A stretch of 64,000 nucleotides of DNA from Anaerobacillus arseniciselenatis. Lineage in GTDB: Bacteria > Bacillota > Bacilli > Bacillales > Anaerobacillaceae. This document shows positions 17,063-26,136 of the stretch, piece after piece. The notes under the pieces were generated by a model. That model was not told the origin of the DNA, made no database searches, and saw nothing but the letters and a program-made list of their open reading frames with translations. The stretch covers positions 310,001 to 374,000 of the forward strand of contig NZ_MLQQ01000001.1 of the NCBI RefSeq assembly GCF_001865995.1. Reading direction: 5' to 3'. The stretch's first letter is position 1, and every line of letters starts with the position of its first letter. Both the position numbers and the translations under genes were made by a program.

Positions 17063-17582
17063 GCGAGAAGATCTTGCGTTACCTTTTGGGTGATGCGACA
17101 CTTTGTTCGGGCGCGCGAGAAGGTCTCGCGTTACCTTTTGGGTGATGCGACACTTTGTTCGGGCGCGCGAGAAGGTCTCGCGTTACCTTTTGGGTGATGT
17201 GACGCTTCGTTCGGGCACGCGAGAAGGTCTCGCGTTACCTTTTGGGTGATGTGACGCTTCGTTCAGGCACGGAAGAAGATCTTGCGTTACCTTTTGAGTT
17301 ATGTGACGCTTTGTTCGGGCACGCGAGAAGGTCTCGCGTTACCTTTTGGGTGATGTGACGCTTCGTTCGGGCACGCGAGAAGGTCTTGCGTTACCTTTTG
17401 GGTGATGTGACGCTTCGTTCGGGCACGCGAGAAGGTCTTGCGTTACCTTTTGGGTGATGTGACGCTTCGTTCGGGCACGCGAGAAGGTCTCGCGTTACCT
17501 TTTGGGTGATGTGACGCTTCGTTCGGGCACGCGAGAAGGTCTTGCGTTACCTTTTAGTTGATGTGAAACTCGGTTAGGTCAC
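17063..17582. repeat. Tandem array 'a', ten units of 52 bp
   Basis: Units begin at 17063 and recur every 52 bp through 17531. Each carries the dyad GCGAGAAGGTCTCGC, then TTACCTTTTGGGTGATGTGA and CGCTTCGTTCGGGCAC. A degenerate unit and the linker CTGTAACCGTCAAATCATCC follow to 17650. No start or stop pattern suggests coding. The same array and linker lie in reverse orientation at 39478-39840. Confidence 0.95.
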
Positions 17583-17666
17583 GCGAAAATTTCTTACGTG
17601 CACTTTATCTGTAACCGTCAAATCATCCACACCTTCTAAAGATAATCTGTTTATGCAAAAAAAACT

Positions 17667-17704
17667 GATTACTCTTCCTAACTTAAAACTAGAGAAGAGT
17701 AATC
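17667..17704. repeat. Single unit of hairpin repeat 'b'
   Basis: GATTACTCTTCC and GAAGAGTAATC arms around AACTTAAAACTAGA. The same unit is tandemly repeated with a 51-bp period at 39169-39466. 17705-17836 shows nothing further. Confidence 0.8.
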
Positions 17705-17836
17705 CCACAATATTGTACCCCCACAAATTACGCCGCACGAAATTTATTCACTTTTTCCAACAAGTGAAAAGTGAAAATCTTCCGTTAATGGAACATTTTA
17801 GAAATGACACAATCGCATACGATCCCACATATTCTC

Positions 17837-18661
17837 TTACAGCTTCCTTTTCACCCCTGCTGTTTCTGCTACCAAAGATGCTTCCAAAATCGCCGATGGA
17901 TCAACTGACAAGACGATGTCCCTTAACTTCGGATACATAAGCCTATCAGTAATACAATAGATTAGTTGAACTTGCTCTCCTGTATAACCACCTGTTCCAT
18001 CTAGGTATGTAATTGAAATGCCTAATTCATCAATTAACGTCTCTCCGATTTCTACTGGTTTACTTGAGATGATCATCACTGATTTACCTTGGTTAATACC
18101 ATCTAAAATAAAGTCGATTGCCTTTGTTACAATAAAAAATATCGCAATCGAAAACATCGCTTTTTCCAATGAAAATACAAATGCCGCCATCGAGAGAATA
18201 ACTGCGTTAATTGCTAATAAAAATTTACTAATACTGATATTATATTTTTTATTAATCCAAATCGCGATCATTTCAGAGCCGTCAATAGCGCCCCCAGCTT
18301 TAACGACTAAACCAATTCCTAATCCGAGTAATAGACCACCGTAAAGAACAATTAATACTTCAGAAGATGTGATCGCTGGAAATGGTTCAAAATATATTAA
18401 AGCGATTGTCGTTACTACATTGGCATAAAAAGTTCGAAAAACAAATTTCTTCCCCATGTACTTACCGGCAATAATTAATGACGGGATATTTAATAAAATA
18501 AAAACAAGCCAAATTGGAATACTCCATAAACGATGTGCCATAATTGCAATTGCTGTAACTCCACCATCAACTAGCCCATTAGGCGCAAGAATTAACTCAA
18601 GTCCAACTGCAACAATGATGGAACCAATCGTTAACAATAAATAATTAAATAGTTTGTCCAT
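17837..18661 (-). CDS. YitT-family membrane protein
   Basis: A 274-residue protein with five to six N-terminal membrane helices (GLELILAPNGLVDGGVTAIAI, GGLLLGLGIGLVVKAGGAIDGSEM) and a cytosolic C-terminal DUF2179 domain (IDELGISITYLDGTGGYTGE). This is the YitT/DUF161 architecture; transport function is not established. It lies just upstream, in transcription, of the 52-bp array. The small recombinase gene precedes it by 23 bp and may be cotranscribed. Confidence 0.88.
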   Translation of the reverse strand: MDKLFNYLLLTIGSIIVAVGLELILAPNGLVDGGVTAIAIMAHRLWSIPIWLVFILLNIPSLIIAGKYMGKKFVFRTFYANVVTTIALIYFEPFPAITSSEVLIVLYGGLLLGLGIGLVVKAGGAIDGSEMIAIWINKKYNISISKFLLAINAVILSMAAFVFSLEKAMFSIAIFFIVTKAIDFILDGINQGKSVMIISSKPVEIGETLIDELGISITYLDGTGGYTGEQVQLIYCITDRLMYPKLRDIVLSVDPSAILEASLVAETAGVKRKL

Positions 18662-18684
18662 AAATCATAAGCCTTTCCTCTCCC

Positions 18685-19242
18685 TTACAAATTTACATCG
18701 ATTTTTGGGTATGTTTCTTCATCTTTTGAGATGCCGATGTATTTCATTGTTTCTCCTCGCGATGAATGGTGAAAGATTTTTTGCAACAACGAGATCGCAA
18801 CTCCCCCTCGATAGGCATGATATCCAAACGTTTTCCGTAATGTATGTGTACCAATTTTTGAATCAATCCCTACTTCTCTAGCGACTGAATTAATAATTCG
18901 ATATGCTTGTTGTCTCGTAATCGGCAAATCGCCTTTTTTTGATTTAAATAAATAATTGTCAGAAGAAAGGGAGGGTACTGTTGGGATGTAGATATCTATC
19001 GCTTCTTTCACTTGTTCATTTAAGAAAATTTTTGTTTCTTCGGTTCCTTCAATGACTAGAAATTCCCTAATGATATCGTCCTCTACAAGTTCTCCCTTTT
19101 TTATATTTAAGATTTCACTAATTTTTAAGCCTGTATTAATGCCTAAAGTAAATAAAAGATAATCTCTTTTAGACCGCTTAAATAATATCTCTTTAATCTC
19201 TCTTATTTTTTGCCGGTCTTTAATTGCCTCGACGAACTCCAT
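18685..19242 (-). CDS. Small tyrosine recombinase with Lys at the first catalytic Arg
   Basis: A 185-residue catalytic-domain-only integrase of the Firmicute type (starting FVEAIKDRQKI). The box II residues HTLRKTFGYH (His/Arg), the histidine in HHSSRGETM and the tyrosine in KYIGIS are present. Box I reads GINTGLKISEIL, where the family has GLRIS: codon AAA instead of an Arg codon. Such a change normally cripples strand cleavage, though Lys could be tolerated. The N-terminal core-binding domain is short. No attachment site, excisionase or prophage genes are adjacent. It ends 23 bp before yitT. Confidence 0.8.
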   Translation of the reverse strand: MEFVEAIKDRQKIREIKEILFKRSKRDYLLFTLGINTGLKISEILNIKKGELVEDDIIREFLVIEGTEETKIFLNEQVKEAIDIYIPTVPSLSSDNYLFKSKKGDLPITRQQAYRIINSVAREVGIDSKIGTHTLRKTFGYHAYRGGVAISLLQKIFHHSSRGETMKYIGISKDEETYPKIDVNL

Positions 19243-19378
19243 TTTTTACACCTTCTTCACTTATGTTACATAACAACATTATAACACAGTTATAAGTAAC
19301 GTTTTATATGAATATTTTAACGGTGACCGCTTTTTATGCCATCGGTTTTATTGTTAGTTGTCCGATTCAATCATTGAT

Positions 19379-20530
19379 TTAATTAAGCAAATCTTGAACA
19401 ATTAAAAACGCAGCAATTGCATACGATTCTAAATATTCTCTTACCCCTTCTTTACCTTTAGGTGGAGAGACCATTTCTTTTACTAACGTTTGCTGAACTT
19501 CTTCCCCTTCAAACATGTTTTTTAAATAAGAAACTGTTTCTCGTAAGCCATGGTTACCTAAATTCATCACTTCATAAAAAGAAATAAAACCGTGCATAAC
19601 CCCTTCATAATGTAAATGCTTTACAGGCACTCCAGAGTTTGCAAGTCTTTCCCCATATTGTTCGCCTTCATCTTTTAACGGGTCGAATTCAGCTGTAATA
19701 ATTAGCGTCGGTGGTAAGTCCTCAAGACTTTCTGCATTCAAAGGCGAGTTATATGGGCTTAGCCACATCTCTTCTTCCGGTGTGTACAAATCTCTCGCAC
19801 GATACATGACGCTTCTTGCTAATAAATAATAACCACTATCATAAATAATCCTCGATTGTAAAGGTAAGTCTTGAAACGTCGTTAATGGATAAAGGAGTGC
19901 TTGTGCCACGAGCTCGGGACCTTGAAAATCTCTAGTCATTAATGCAACAGCCGTCGCTAAATTGCCTCCAGCACTATCTCCTGCAACTGCAATGCGATCT
20001 GAATCACCATTAAATCTTTCAGCATGCTCATATGCCCACAAGAGTGCTTCATAACTATCCTCTACCGCTGTTGGAAATACATATTGTGGTGCGACACGAT
20101 AGCCTACAGCAATGACAACACTTTGCGTTCGTGCCGATAATGCCCGAATAATATTATCATGGGTTTCAATGTTCCCATACCCCTCTAAAAAAGCCCCACC
20201 GTGATAATATAATATGACCGGATGTGGGCCCTCACGCTTCGGGTAGTATACTCTAATCGGGATCTCACCTTCTTCTACCGGCATTAAAAGATCCTCTCTA
20301 GCAATTGTCGCTGGCCTCTGTTGTATTAAAAAACGGGGCGGCTGCATATCTGGTGTCACAATGTTATTATTAATCGCATAAAGAAGGACTGCTGTTTTCG
20401 GTGGCAGTCGCCCTTCATCTGTTATTGACCAATAATGAACAGATACGATGACATAACCAACAAATAAAAGAAAAAAAGCAAGTATGATTGCGACAGTTCT
20501 TTTGACTATTTTAAAAATTTTATGTTTCAC
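19379..20530 (-). CDS. Membrane-anchored alpha/beta hydrolase (HSL-family esterase)
   Basis: A 383-residue protein with an N-terminal anchor (VAIILAFFLLFVGYVIVSV, residues 12-32) and an extracytoplasmic hormone-sensitive-lipase-type domain. Oxyanion motif YHGGAF, nucleophile GDSAGGN, acid in AEFDPLKDE and histidine in EGVMHGF are all present. It likely hydrolyses short-chain esters; physiological substrate unknown. The C-terminal 40 residues extend past the usual fold. Single gene, divergent from the aminopeptidase. Confidence 0.88.
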   Translation of the reverse strand: MKHKIFKIVKRTVAIILAFFLLFVGYVIVSVHYWSITDEGRLPPKTAVLLYAINNNIVTPDMQPPRFLIQQRPATIAREDLLMPVEEGEIPIRVYYPKREGPHPVILYYHGGAFLEGYGNIETHDNIIRALSARTQSVVIAVGYRVAPQYVFPTAVEDSYEALLWAYEHAERFNGDSDRIAVAGDSAGGNLATAVALMTRDFQGPELVAQALLYPLTTFQDLPLQSRIIYDSGYYLLARSVMYRARDLYTPEEEMWLSPYNSPLNAESLEDLPPTLIITAEFDPLKDEGEQYGERLANSGVPVKHLHYEGVMHGFISFYEVMNLGNHGLRETVSYLKNMFEGEEVQQTLVKEMVSPPKGKEGVREYLESYAIAAFLIVQDLLN

Positions 20531-20769
20531 GAAGGACGCTCCTTTCCCCTTTTATTTTATCAATCCAAGCCTATTAATAACAGTAAAGTAACCTTCCGTT
20601 TTATTGTGTTCATGACTTCTATTTCTGAAAAAAGAAATTGTTGGAAATAAATATAGATTATGAAATGATTGAAGACTTAGGATTTGAAATTGAATAAATT
20701 GTTCATCGCTCCTTATGTTTGTTAAAATAGACAAATGAATGAAAATATTACATAGTGAGGAGCATAATG

Positions 20770-22002
20770 ATGAGTACATTCGAACAAAATTTAGAAAAAT
20801 ATGCAGAACTTGCAGTCAAAGTCGGAATTAATATTCAAAAAGGACAAACGTTAGTGATTAACGGTCCAACCAATAATATGGAATTTGTACGTCTCGTTGC
20901 TAAAAAGGCGTATGAAGCAGGAGCTAAAAACGTTCATGTTGAATGGAATGATGAACAACTTTCTTTATTAAAGTATCAACTTGCCCCTGATGAAGCTTTT
21001 ACAGAGTTTCCTATGTGGAAGGCGAAAGGCTTTGAAGAAATGGCTGAAAACGGTGCAGCTTTTATGAGCATTGTCGCTTCTAACCCTGATTTACTGAAAG
21101 AAGTAGATCCTGAAAGAATTGCAAATGCTAATAAAACAGCTGGTAAAGCGATGGAAAAGTATCGTAGTTATGTTCAAGCAGATAAAGTAAGTTGGTGTGT
21201 CATTGCCGCGCCTTCAAAAGAGTGGGCGAAAAAAGTATTCCCGAATACGTCTGATGACGAAAGCGTAGAAAAGCTTTGGGAAGCAATTTTAATGGCAACA
21301 CGTGCCGATTTAGAAGATCCAGTTTCTGCTTGGAGAGAACATAATCGTAAATTACTAAGTAAAGTAGATTACTTAAACAATAAAAAATACGCTAAACTTC
21401 ATTACAAAGCACCAGGAACTGATTTAACGATCGAACTTCCTGAAAAACATTTATGGGTTGGGGGCGGTGGTCCTAACGAATCTGGCGTCGAGTTCGTTGC
21501 AAACATGCCAACAGAAGAAGTCTTTACGCTTCCGAAAAAAGATGGCGTAAATGGTGTTGTATCAAGTACAAAACCACTAAACTACAGCGGAAATATTATC
21601 GATAACTTTAGCTTAACTTTCGAAAACGGAAAGGTTGTTGATTTTACAGCTGAAGAAGGATATGAAACATTAAAAAGGTTAATCGAAACGGATGAAGGCT
21701 CACATTTCTTAGGCGAAGTTGCCTTAGTCCCTCACGATTCACCAATTTCAAACTCTAACATTCTTTTTTACAACACACTGTTTGATGAAAATGCATCTAG
21801 CCATTTAGCGATTGGGAATGCCTACTCCTTCAACCTTGATGGTGGAAAAACAATGTCTAAAGAAGAATTACAACAAAATGGCGCTAACACAAGTATCACT
21901 CACGTTGACTTCATGATCGGTTCAGGTGAAATGAATATCGAAGCCGAAACGAAGGATGGCAAACGTGAACCATTATTTAAAGACGGTAATTGGGCGTTTT
22001 AA
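20770..22002 (+). CDS. ampS: M29-family aminopeptidase (AmpS-like)
   Basis: About 410 residues, the usual length. Metal-binding residues lie in FLGEVALVPHDSP, SSHLAIGNAYSF and ITHVDFMIGS, as in AmpS/AmpT/PepS metallo-aminopeptidases. It removes N-terminal residues from peptides in the cytosol. AGGAG at 20758-20762 fits ATG 20770 (an ATG at 20767 is also possible). Terminated by a family D palindrome at 22031-22083. Confidence 0.9.
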   Translation: MSTFEQNLEKYAELAVKVGINIQKGQTLVINGPTNNMEFVRLVAKKAYEAGAKNVHVEWNDEQLSLLKYQLAPDEAFTEFPMWKAKGFEEMAENGAAFMSIVASNPDLLKEVDPERIANANKTAGKAMEKYRSYVQADKVSWCVIAAPSKEWAKKVFPNTSDDESVEKLWEAILMATRADLEDPVSAWREHNRKLLSKVDYLNNKKYAKLHYKAPGTDLTIELPEKHLWVGGGGPNESGVEFVANMPTEEVFTLPKKDGVNGVVSSTKPLNYSGNIIDNFSLTFENGKVVDFTAEEGYETLKRLIETDEGSHFLGEVALVPHDSPISNSNILFYNTLFDENASSHLAIGNAYSFNLDGGKTMSKEELQQNGANTSITHVDFMIGSGEMNIEAETKDGKREPLFKDGNWAF

Positions 22003-22030
22003 AATATAAAAATCTCAACACAAAATTCAT

Positions 22031-22083
22031 AAAGGGGCTGTCCGATAAGAGTCTGACAACACTTATCGGAATGGCCCCTTTCT
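22031..22083. terminator. Family D palindromic terminator
   Basis: AAAGGGGCTGTCCGATAAG pairs with CTTATCGGAATGGCCCCTTT. It serves the plus-strand aminopeptidase and the minus-strand yozQ-like gene. Confidence 0.8.
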
Positions 22084-22167
22084 TATTAAGACTAACAATG
22101 TGGTCATTAGATGAGAATAGTTTTTTTATCCAAGCTTAGTGAGGAACCTCCCCACTTAATCTCGACA

Positions 22168-22365
22168 TCACTTTTTCGGAAATTGTTTTTCTTTTTCTTC
22201 TAGGTTGTCGATTTTCCCGTCAATTGTGCCTTCAGTTAACGTATCACTTACTTGTTCATGTGTAATTGCAAGGCCTTTATCAATTTCTTCGGAACTATTG
22301 TAATCAGACGGATCAAAAGAATTTTCAGCTACTTGAGAGCTTTTGTTATTATTTTTCTTACCCAA
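22168..22365 (-). CDS. YozQ-like small protein (DUF4025)
   Basis: A 65-residue hydrophilic protein. The core FDPSDYNSSEEIDKGLAITH followed by EQVSDTLTEGTIDGKID matches the B. subtilis YozQ family. No membrane segment. A minus-strand AAGGAGGTG site precedes the ATG. Function unknown; highly charged, probably disordered. Confidence 0.75.
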   Translation of the reverse strand: MGKKNNNKSSQVAENSFDPSDYNSSEEIDKGLAITHEQVSDTLTEGTIDGKIDNLEEKEKQFPKK

Positions 22366-22478
22366 AGTTGAAACACCTCCTTACTTGTAGTATGACCTCT
22401 TTCACCATAACGTATTGACTTAGGAAAAAAGAAACTTGCAATTACATTTAACAAAATCATACAATTGGTATTATTTAA

Positions 22479-22586
22479 TGAATTTCATAATTCAATATTA
22501 TTGCCATTAAGTATCTATATGGAGTTGCGTCAAGTCGCTTACAACTACATATAGTCTTGATATGGCTCAATTTTTATGAAATTCAC
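22479..22586. mobile_element. Family A MITE-like element, copy 1
   Basis: Terminal inverted repeats TGAATTTCATAATT and TTTTTATGAAATTCACT enclose an inner palindrome (GGAGTTGCG...ACAACTACATATAG) and GATATGGCTCA. It ends about 20 bp before the ribosome binding site of the HAD gene. No ORF inside. Confidence 0.8.
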
Positions 22587-22618
22587 TCTATTAAGAAACA
22601 GATAGGAAGGTGCATCAA

Positions 22619-23278
22619 TTGAAAGTAGCTATTTTTGATTTTGATGGAACTCTATTTCCAGAAGAAACATTTCCTTTAATGATGAATCATTTAAAGCAAC
22701 ATCCAAAATATAAAAATAAATACCGTCGTTTTATTACAAAAATTTTACCTATTTATGTCGCTTATAAAACGAACTTTTATCCTGAGCAAAAAATGAAAGA
22801 GTATTCAATGCGAACTTACATTTCATCTTTCAAAAAAGCTTCCGCAAAGGAAATCAATCAATTTTTCTTTGAAATAGGTTCAGATATGCGTAAAAACTTA
22901 AACGCCTCTGTGTTAGAAAGGATTGATTTACATCGCAAAAATGGGTATTATATTATGCTTGTTTCAGGTGCCTTTTTACCTTTATTACAAGCAGTAACTA
23001 AAGACATTCCTTTTGATAGCATCATTGGCACAAGTGTTCCTTTAAAGAACGACTTATTCGATAAAAACACACCGATCATTCACATACACGGTGCAAGAAA
23101 GAAGGATAAAATTTTTGCCCAACTAGCAAATGACTCGATTGATTGGGAAAACAGCTTTGCATATGGAGATAGTTATTCAGATTTAGATGTACTAGAACTC
23201 GTTGGAAATCCAGTAGCTGTGAAACCTGAACCTCGACTTTTACAAATAGCAGAGCAGCGGCAGTGGGAAGTCATTTAA
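22619..23278 (+). CDS. HAD-superfamily phosphatase (HAD-IB / SerB-like)
   Basis: About 219 residues. Motif I is FDFDGTLFP with the nucleophilic Asp, motif II is LVSGAF, and motif IV is YGDSYSDLDVL. The helical cap and length resemble HAD-IB phosphatases related to SerB. Substrate unknown. TTG 22619 is spaced well from AGGAAGG; a GTG at 22610 is close to that site. Directly downstream of a family A MITE, so its promoter may be MITE-derived or displaced. Confidence 0.82.
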   Translation: MKVAIFDFDGTLFPEETFPLMMNHLKQHPKYKNKYRRFITKILPIYVAYKTNFYPEQKMKEYSMRTYISSFKKASAKEINQFFFEIGSDMRKNLNASVLERIDLHRKNGYYIMLVSGAFLPLLQAVTKDIPFDSIIGTSVPLKNDLFDKNTPIIHIHGARKKDKIFAQLANDSIDWENSFAYGDSYSDLDVLELVGNPVAVKPEPRLLQIAEQRQWEVI

Positions 23279-23282
23279 ATAA

Positions 23283-23325
23283 GTGCTGTCAAAAAAAAAT
23301 GTCTGACAATTGTTTTTGACAGCAC
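23283..23325. terminator. Intrinsic terminator after the HAD gene
   Basis: GTGCTGTCAAAAA pairs with TTTTTGACAGCAC, with TGTCTGACA at the loop. It lies 5 bp past the HAD stop. A shortened family D palindrome. Confidence 0.75.
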
Positions 23326-23363
23326 AATAAGTAAATAGTAACAAACTTTTAAGAGCATAAAAA

Positions 23364-23402
23364 AGAAGGCTTTAAGCATTCTTTCACTTTAAGCCTTCTT
23401 CT
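23364..23402. terminator. Second hairpin terminator facing bshB2
   Basis: AAGAAGGCTT and AAGCCTTCTT with TTT tracts on the plus strand and A-rich sequence on the left. It can terminate from either side between HAD and bshB2. Confidence 0.7.
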
Positions 23403-23506
23403 TTATACAATAACAAATCGTATTACTGAGCCTCACCCACATAATTTTAAATATTGCATTTTACATTACAACGGTTTTACTTCGAAGCTTTACTAAATTC
23501 AACTAT

Positions 23507-24166
23507 TTAAATCGACTGAAATTGATACAGCCAGAAAATCTCTTCTTTTAACCATTTCTTTATGCGATTATTTTCATCAATCGGTTTTTGAAACATCGCT
23601 TCTGTTTGTGAACGATGAGCGCGAATTGCTTCGACCTTTATACTCATTGTGTCTTCAACGTCATTAACAATGTCAGGATTTCCAAGAACAGTTTCGCGAT
23701 TTTTCGTAATAGCGATACAATATAACTTCGGTCGTTTTCCCTTTGCTAGTTGGCGAACCGCTTCAACCGTTGCTCTTCCAGTGGCATCATGATCTGGATG
23801 AACTCCGTGTTCTGGGTAATGGGTAATAATTAACGATGGATTAAGTTCATTAATAAGAGCCTTAATTTCGTTTACGATTTTTTCTTCTTCTTCAAATTCA
23901 ACCGTTTTATCACGATATCCTAATAATCGTAAGTCTTTAATCCCTAAAACTTCACAAGCATCTTTCAATTCTTTTTTCCTTAGATTCGGTATCGATTCCC
24001 GTGTAGCAAATGGGGGCTTCCCCATATTACGACCCATTTCACCTAATGTTAAACAAGCATAGGTCACTGGAACTCCAGCTTTTGTAAATTGAGCAATCGT
24101 TCCTCCAGCGCCAAACGATTCATCATCTGGATGGGGAAATACAACTAATACATGCTTTTCTTCCAA
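23507..24166 (-). CDS. bshB2: Bacillithiol biosynthesis deacetylase BshB2
   Basis: A 219-residue PIG-L/LmbE-type zinc deacetylase. Zinc motif FPHPDDESFGAGG at residues 10-22 and HPDHDATGRATVEAV provide His/Asp ligands. It removes acetate from GlcNAc-malate in bacillithiol synthesis. It follows yojF by 14 bp, the same pairing as yojF-yojG in B. subtilis. Confidence 0.92.
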   Translation of the reverse strand: MEEKHVLVVFPHPDDESFGAGGTIAQFTKAGVPVTYACLTLGEMGRNMGKPPFATRESIPNLRKKELKDACEVLGIKDLRLLGYRDKTVEFEEEEKIVNEIKALINELNPSLIITHYPEHGVHPDHDATGRATVEAVRQLAKGKRPKLYCIAITKNRETVLGNPDIVNDVEDTMSIKVEAIRAHRSQTEAMFQKPIDENNRIKKWLKEEIFWLYQFQSI

Positions 24167-24180
24167 TTTAATAATCCCCC

Positions 24181-24528
24181 TTATGTAAATGGCTTTTCAC
24201 TTAGATGTAAAGCAACTGCTATTCTACCTTCTGTATCATGCCCTGCTAAAAGAAGCCGCTCTTCGGTGTCAATTTCCCAGTCTGTCAGTCCTTGTGCATA
24301 AACCCAACCATCGTCCATTTTTAACCCAACACGGTAAGGGTTATCACCTGTTATTTTCCCTTGAGAAAATACAATTTTCCCATTTCTAATAAAAGCGCTA
24401 ACTGCCATTGCCGCATCATTGCGGTGCGCTGCATAAGCACCATTGGTCGTTTCTAAATGTATATATATAGTTTTATTTTTATAGTTATTTAAAGCATCTT
24501 GAACCTTTTTATCGTCTATCGGCTGCAT
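24181..24528 (-). CDS. yojF: YojF-family protein (DUF1806)
   Basis: About 115 residues. The core YIHLETTNGAYAAHRNDAAM...SAFIRNGKIVFSQG is the YojF signature. Function unknown, but always paired with bshB2. Start is uncertain: ATG 24528 lies 12 bases from AGGAGG, and an upstream TTG at 24537 lies only 3 bases from it. Confidence 0.85.
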   Translation of the reverse strand: MQPIDDKKVQDALNNYKNKTIYIHLETTNGAYAAHRNDAAMAVSAFIRNGKIVFSQGKITGDNPYRVGLKMDDGWVYAQGLTDWEIDTEERLLLAGHDTEGRIAVALHLSEKPFT

Positions 24529-24639
24529 TTTTTGCAATTTCCTCCTCTAATAGCTTGTAAAACATATTATACGCTAAAAAGCAGCTCAATCATAAACATT
24601 CAAACTGAACCGCGTAATTAGTTTACCATATTTTAAAAT

Positions 24640-24875
24640 TCATTTAAAAAGAATCCCCCGAAGCGTGAGCAGACGTATGAGCATCTCCTTCTAAGTGAAA
24701 AAAACGTGCGATTTTTTTCATACAAAACGCTCATGACGATAATTCGTCACCATCTAGAATGAAAATTGGAGGTGGATTTTCTTTCACTTCACTGTAAACT
24801 TCTATCGAATTTTAGAGGCTCGTGAAAGAAAATCCACCTCCAAGTACCTATTTTCATACAAAATCAGCATGAAGA
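24640..24875 (+). repeat. Family B structured repeat, copy 2
   Basis: Core CTTCACTGTAAACTTCTATC...TTTTAGAGGCTCGTG between 22-bp perfectly complementary arms (TTGGAGGTGGATTTTCTTTC and complement). Flanked on both sides by CATACAAAA and GACGxxxxCGTC hairpins. It occupies most of the 415-bp gap 24538-24952; I see no gene there. Confidence 0.8.
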
Positions 24876-24952
24876 CGTGCCATCACTATTTAACATATAA
24901 AATTCAGGGTTTTCCTTTCCAGCTTTCAGCTTTCCAACTAACCAACGAAACG

Positions 24953-25522
24953 TTATTCGCTTGCTATGCTACGATTTAATTGAACTTGTTTTTCATACTG
25001 AGCTTTTAAAATCCCGTAATAGACGACATCTTCATATTTTCCCCATTTTAAAACGTGTTCAGTGAATGTTCCTTCTTGTTGAAGACCAAGTTTTTTCATT
25101 ACTTCAATTGAAGGGATGTTCTTTTTCATCACTGCAGCCCAAACACGATTTAATTGTAATTTCTCAAACGCAAACTCCATCATTTTTCTAGAAGCCTCAG
25201 TCGCAAACCCATTGTCCCAATAGTCTTTACCGATCCAGTACGCTAACTCGCCTCGTTTATGGTTTAAGGCAACGTATAACATCACACAACCTACTAGCTC
25301 CATCGTTCCCTTTAAAATAATCGCAAAGCAGTAACTACTTCCTTTATTTATTTTTTCATTATATCGCTCAATCCAAAGTTCAGCTAATCCTTCTGGAAAA
25401 GGGTGCGGAATATGCATTGTCGTTCTAGCTAACTCTTTATCTTTTGCCAAATTTTCAACGGCTTGCGCATCTTTTAGCTCAAATGGTCTTAATATTAGGC
25501 GATCCGTTTCAAAAAACAGCAT
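24953..25522 (-). CDS. GNAT-family N-acetyltransferase (RimJ/RimL type)
   Basis: A 189-residue acetyltransferase. N-terminal FETDRLILRPFELKDA, acetyl-CoA-binding region ELAYWIGKDYWDNGFATEA and ending GLQQEGTFTEHVLKWGKYED are typical of the Acetyltransf_3 group that modifies ribosomal proteins or small molecules. Substrate unknown. Monocistronic. Confidence 0.85.
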   Translation of the reverse strand: MLFFETDRLILRPFELKDAQAVENLAKDKELARTTMHIPHPFPEGLAELWIERYNEKINKGSSYCFAIILKGTMELVGCVMLYVALNHKRGELAYWIGKDYWDNGFATEASRKMMEFAFEKLQLNRVWAAVMKKNIPSIEVMKKLGLQQEGTFTEHVLKWGKYEDVVYYGILKAQYEKQVQLNRSIASE

Positions 25523-25669
25523 AACTCATTCCTCCCCTCGTATGATAAACCTCTATCGTTTAATTAGACAAAACCATTCTATCTCCTGCCTAAAACGAAT
25601 TTTTTGTGAATGTTAAAAAATACCATTGTTTATTCTCAACAAATATAATAATATATAAGTATAGAAATA

Positions 25670-25863
25670 CACGCGATACTTACCTGCGATGAACGTGGGC
25701 TTAAGATGTCTCAAACCGATGCATTGTTTACGGGAATTCAAATTGTTACTCGGACAACAAGCCAAGTAAGCTAATTGGAAGTTGAAAAAGTAACTGCGAA
25801 TACCCACCTGCTTGAGAGCGGGTTTTGAGGCACAACAAGCTACGTCAGAGCGGGGGAACAAAA
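25670..25863 (+). ncRNA. Probable 6S RNA
   Basis: About 190-nt transcript region with no good ORF. The 5' side CCTGCGATGAACGTGGGCTT pairs with the 3' side AAGCTACGTCAGAGCGGG through CCTGC/GCGGG, ACGT/ACGT and GCTT/AAGC, with internal loops, as a 6S closing stem does. Internal blocks CTCAAACCGATG and AACTGCGAA...CACCTG resemble, by eye, E. coli 6S (CCTGAGCCGAT; AACTGCGACGACACATTCACC). 6S RNA binds and sequesters the housekeeping RNA polymerase. A strong terminator follows. Strand follows the terminator. Identification is from memory of the consensus. Confidence 0.68.
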
Positions 25864-25872
25864 TTATTATTT

Positions 25873-25904
25873 AAAGCCAGCTTTCATTTGAAAGCTGGCT
25901 TTTT
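25873..25904 (+). terminator. Intrinsic terminator of the 6S-like RNA
   Basis: AAAGCCAGCTTTC pairs with GAAAGCTGGCTTT around a 4-nt loop, followed by TTTTT. Confidence 0.9.
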
Positions 25905-25964
25905 GTGTGTTGCTAATTATTAATGTTAAAGCCTCACAGTCAACCAAGGCCAAAGATATAGTTA

Positions 25965-26093
25965 CTAATCATTACTTTCTTTACGAATTACTTTTGCTCT
26001 TGCGTAGCTAAGTTCCTCTTTTTGTAATCGCTCTTTTCTAACATCTCGTAAAACCATTCTAACCGTTTTTCTAATTCGCTTCCTATTTTCCAT
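25965..26093 (-). CDS. Small basic protein, 42 residues, unknown
   Basis: From ATG 26093 (TGGAGTG nine bases upstream): a highly basic, helical peptide starting MENRKRIRKTVRMVL and ending VIRKESND. I recognise no family. A longer frame to 26147 takes its first codons from the end of a MITE, so it is not used. A nucleic-acid-binding or ribosome-associated role would fit its charge, but this is a guess. Confidence 0.4.
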   Translation of the reverse strand: MENRKRIRKTVRMVLRDVRKERLQKEELSYARAKVIRKESND

Positions 26094-26136
26094 GAATAAC
26101 AACACTCCATTTTCTTTAGATTTTGTTTTCATGTGA

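Noticed and set aside
17063-17582. CRISPR array
   Set aside because: Units are contiguous 52-bp tandem repeats with no unique spacers, and no cas genes are near.
17653-17940. Plus-strand 95-residue reading frame
   Set aside because: Starts in a repeat and overlaps the end of yitT on the other strand.
18685-19242. Prophage or integrative element marked by the recombinase
   Set aside because: No phage, conjugation or att-like sequences around it; neighbours are housekeeping genes.
25613-25861. Minus-strand 82-residue reading frame
   Set aside because: It overlaps the 6S-like RNA, lacks a ribosome binding site and matches nothing.
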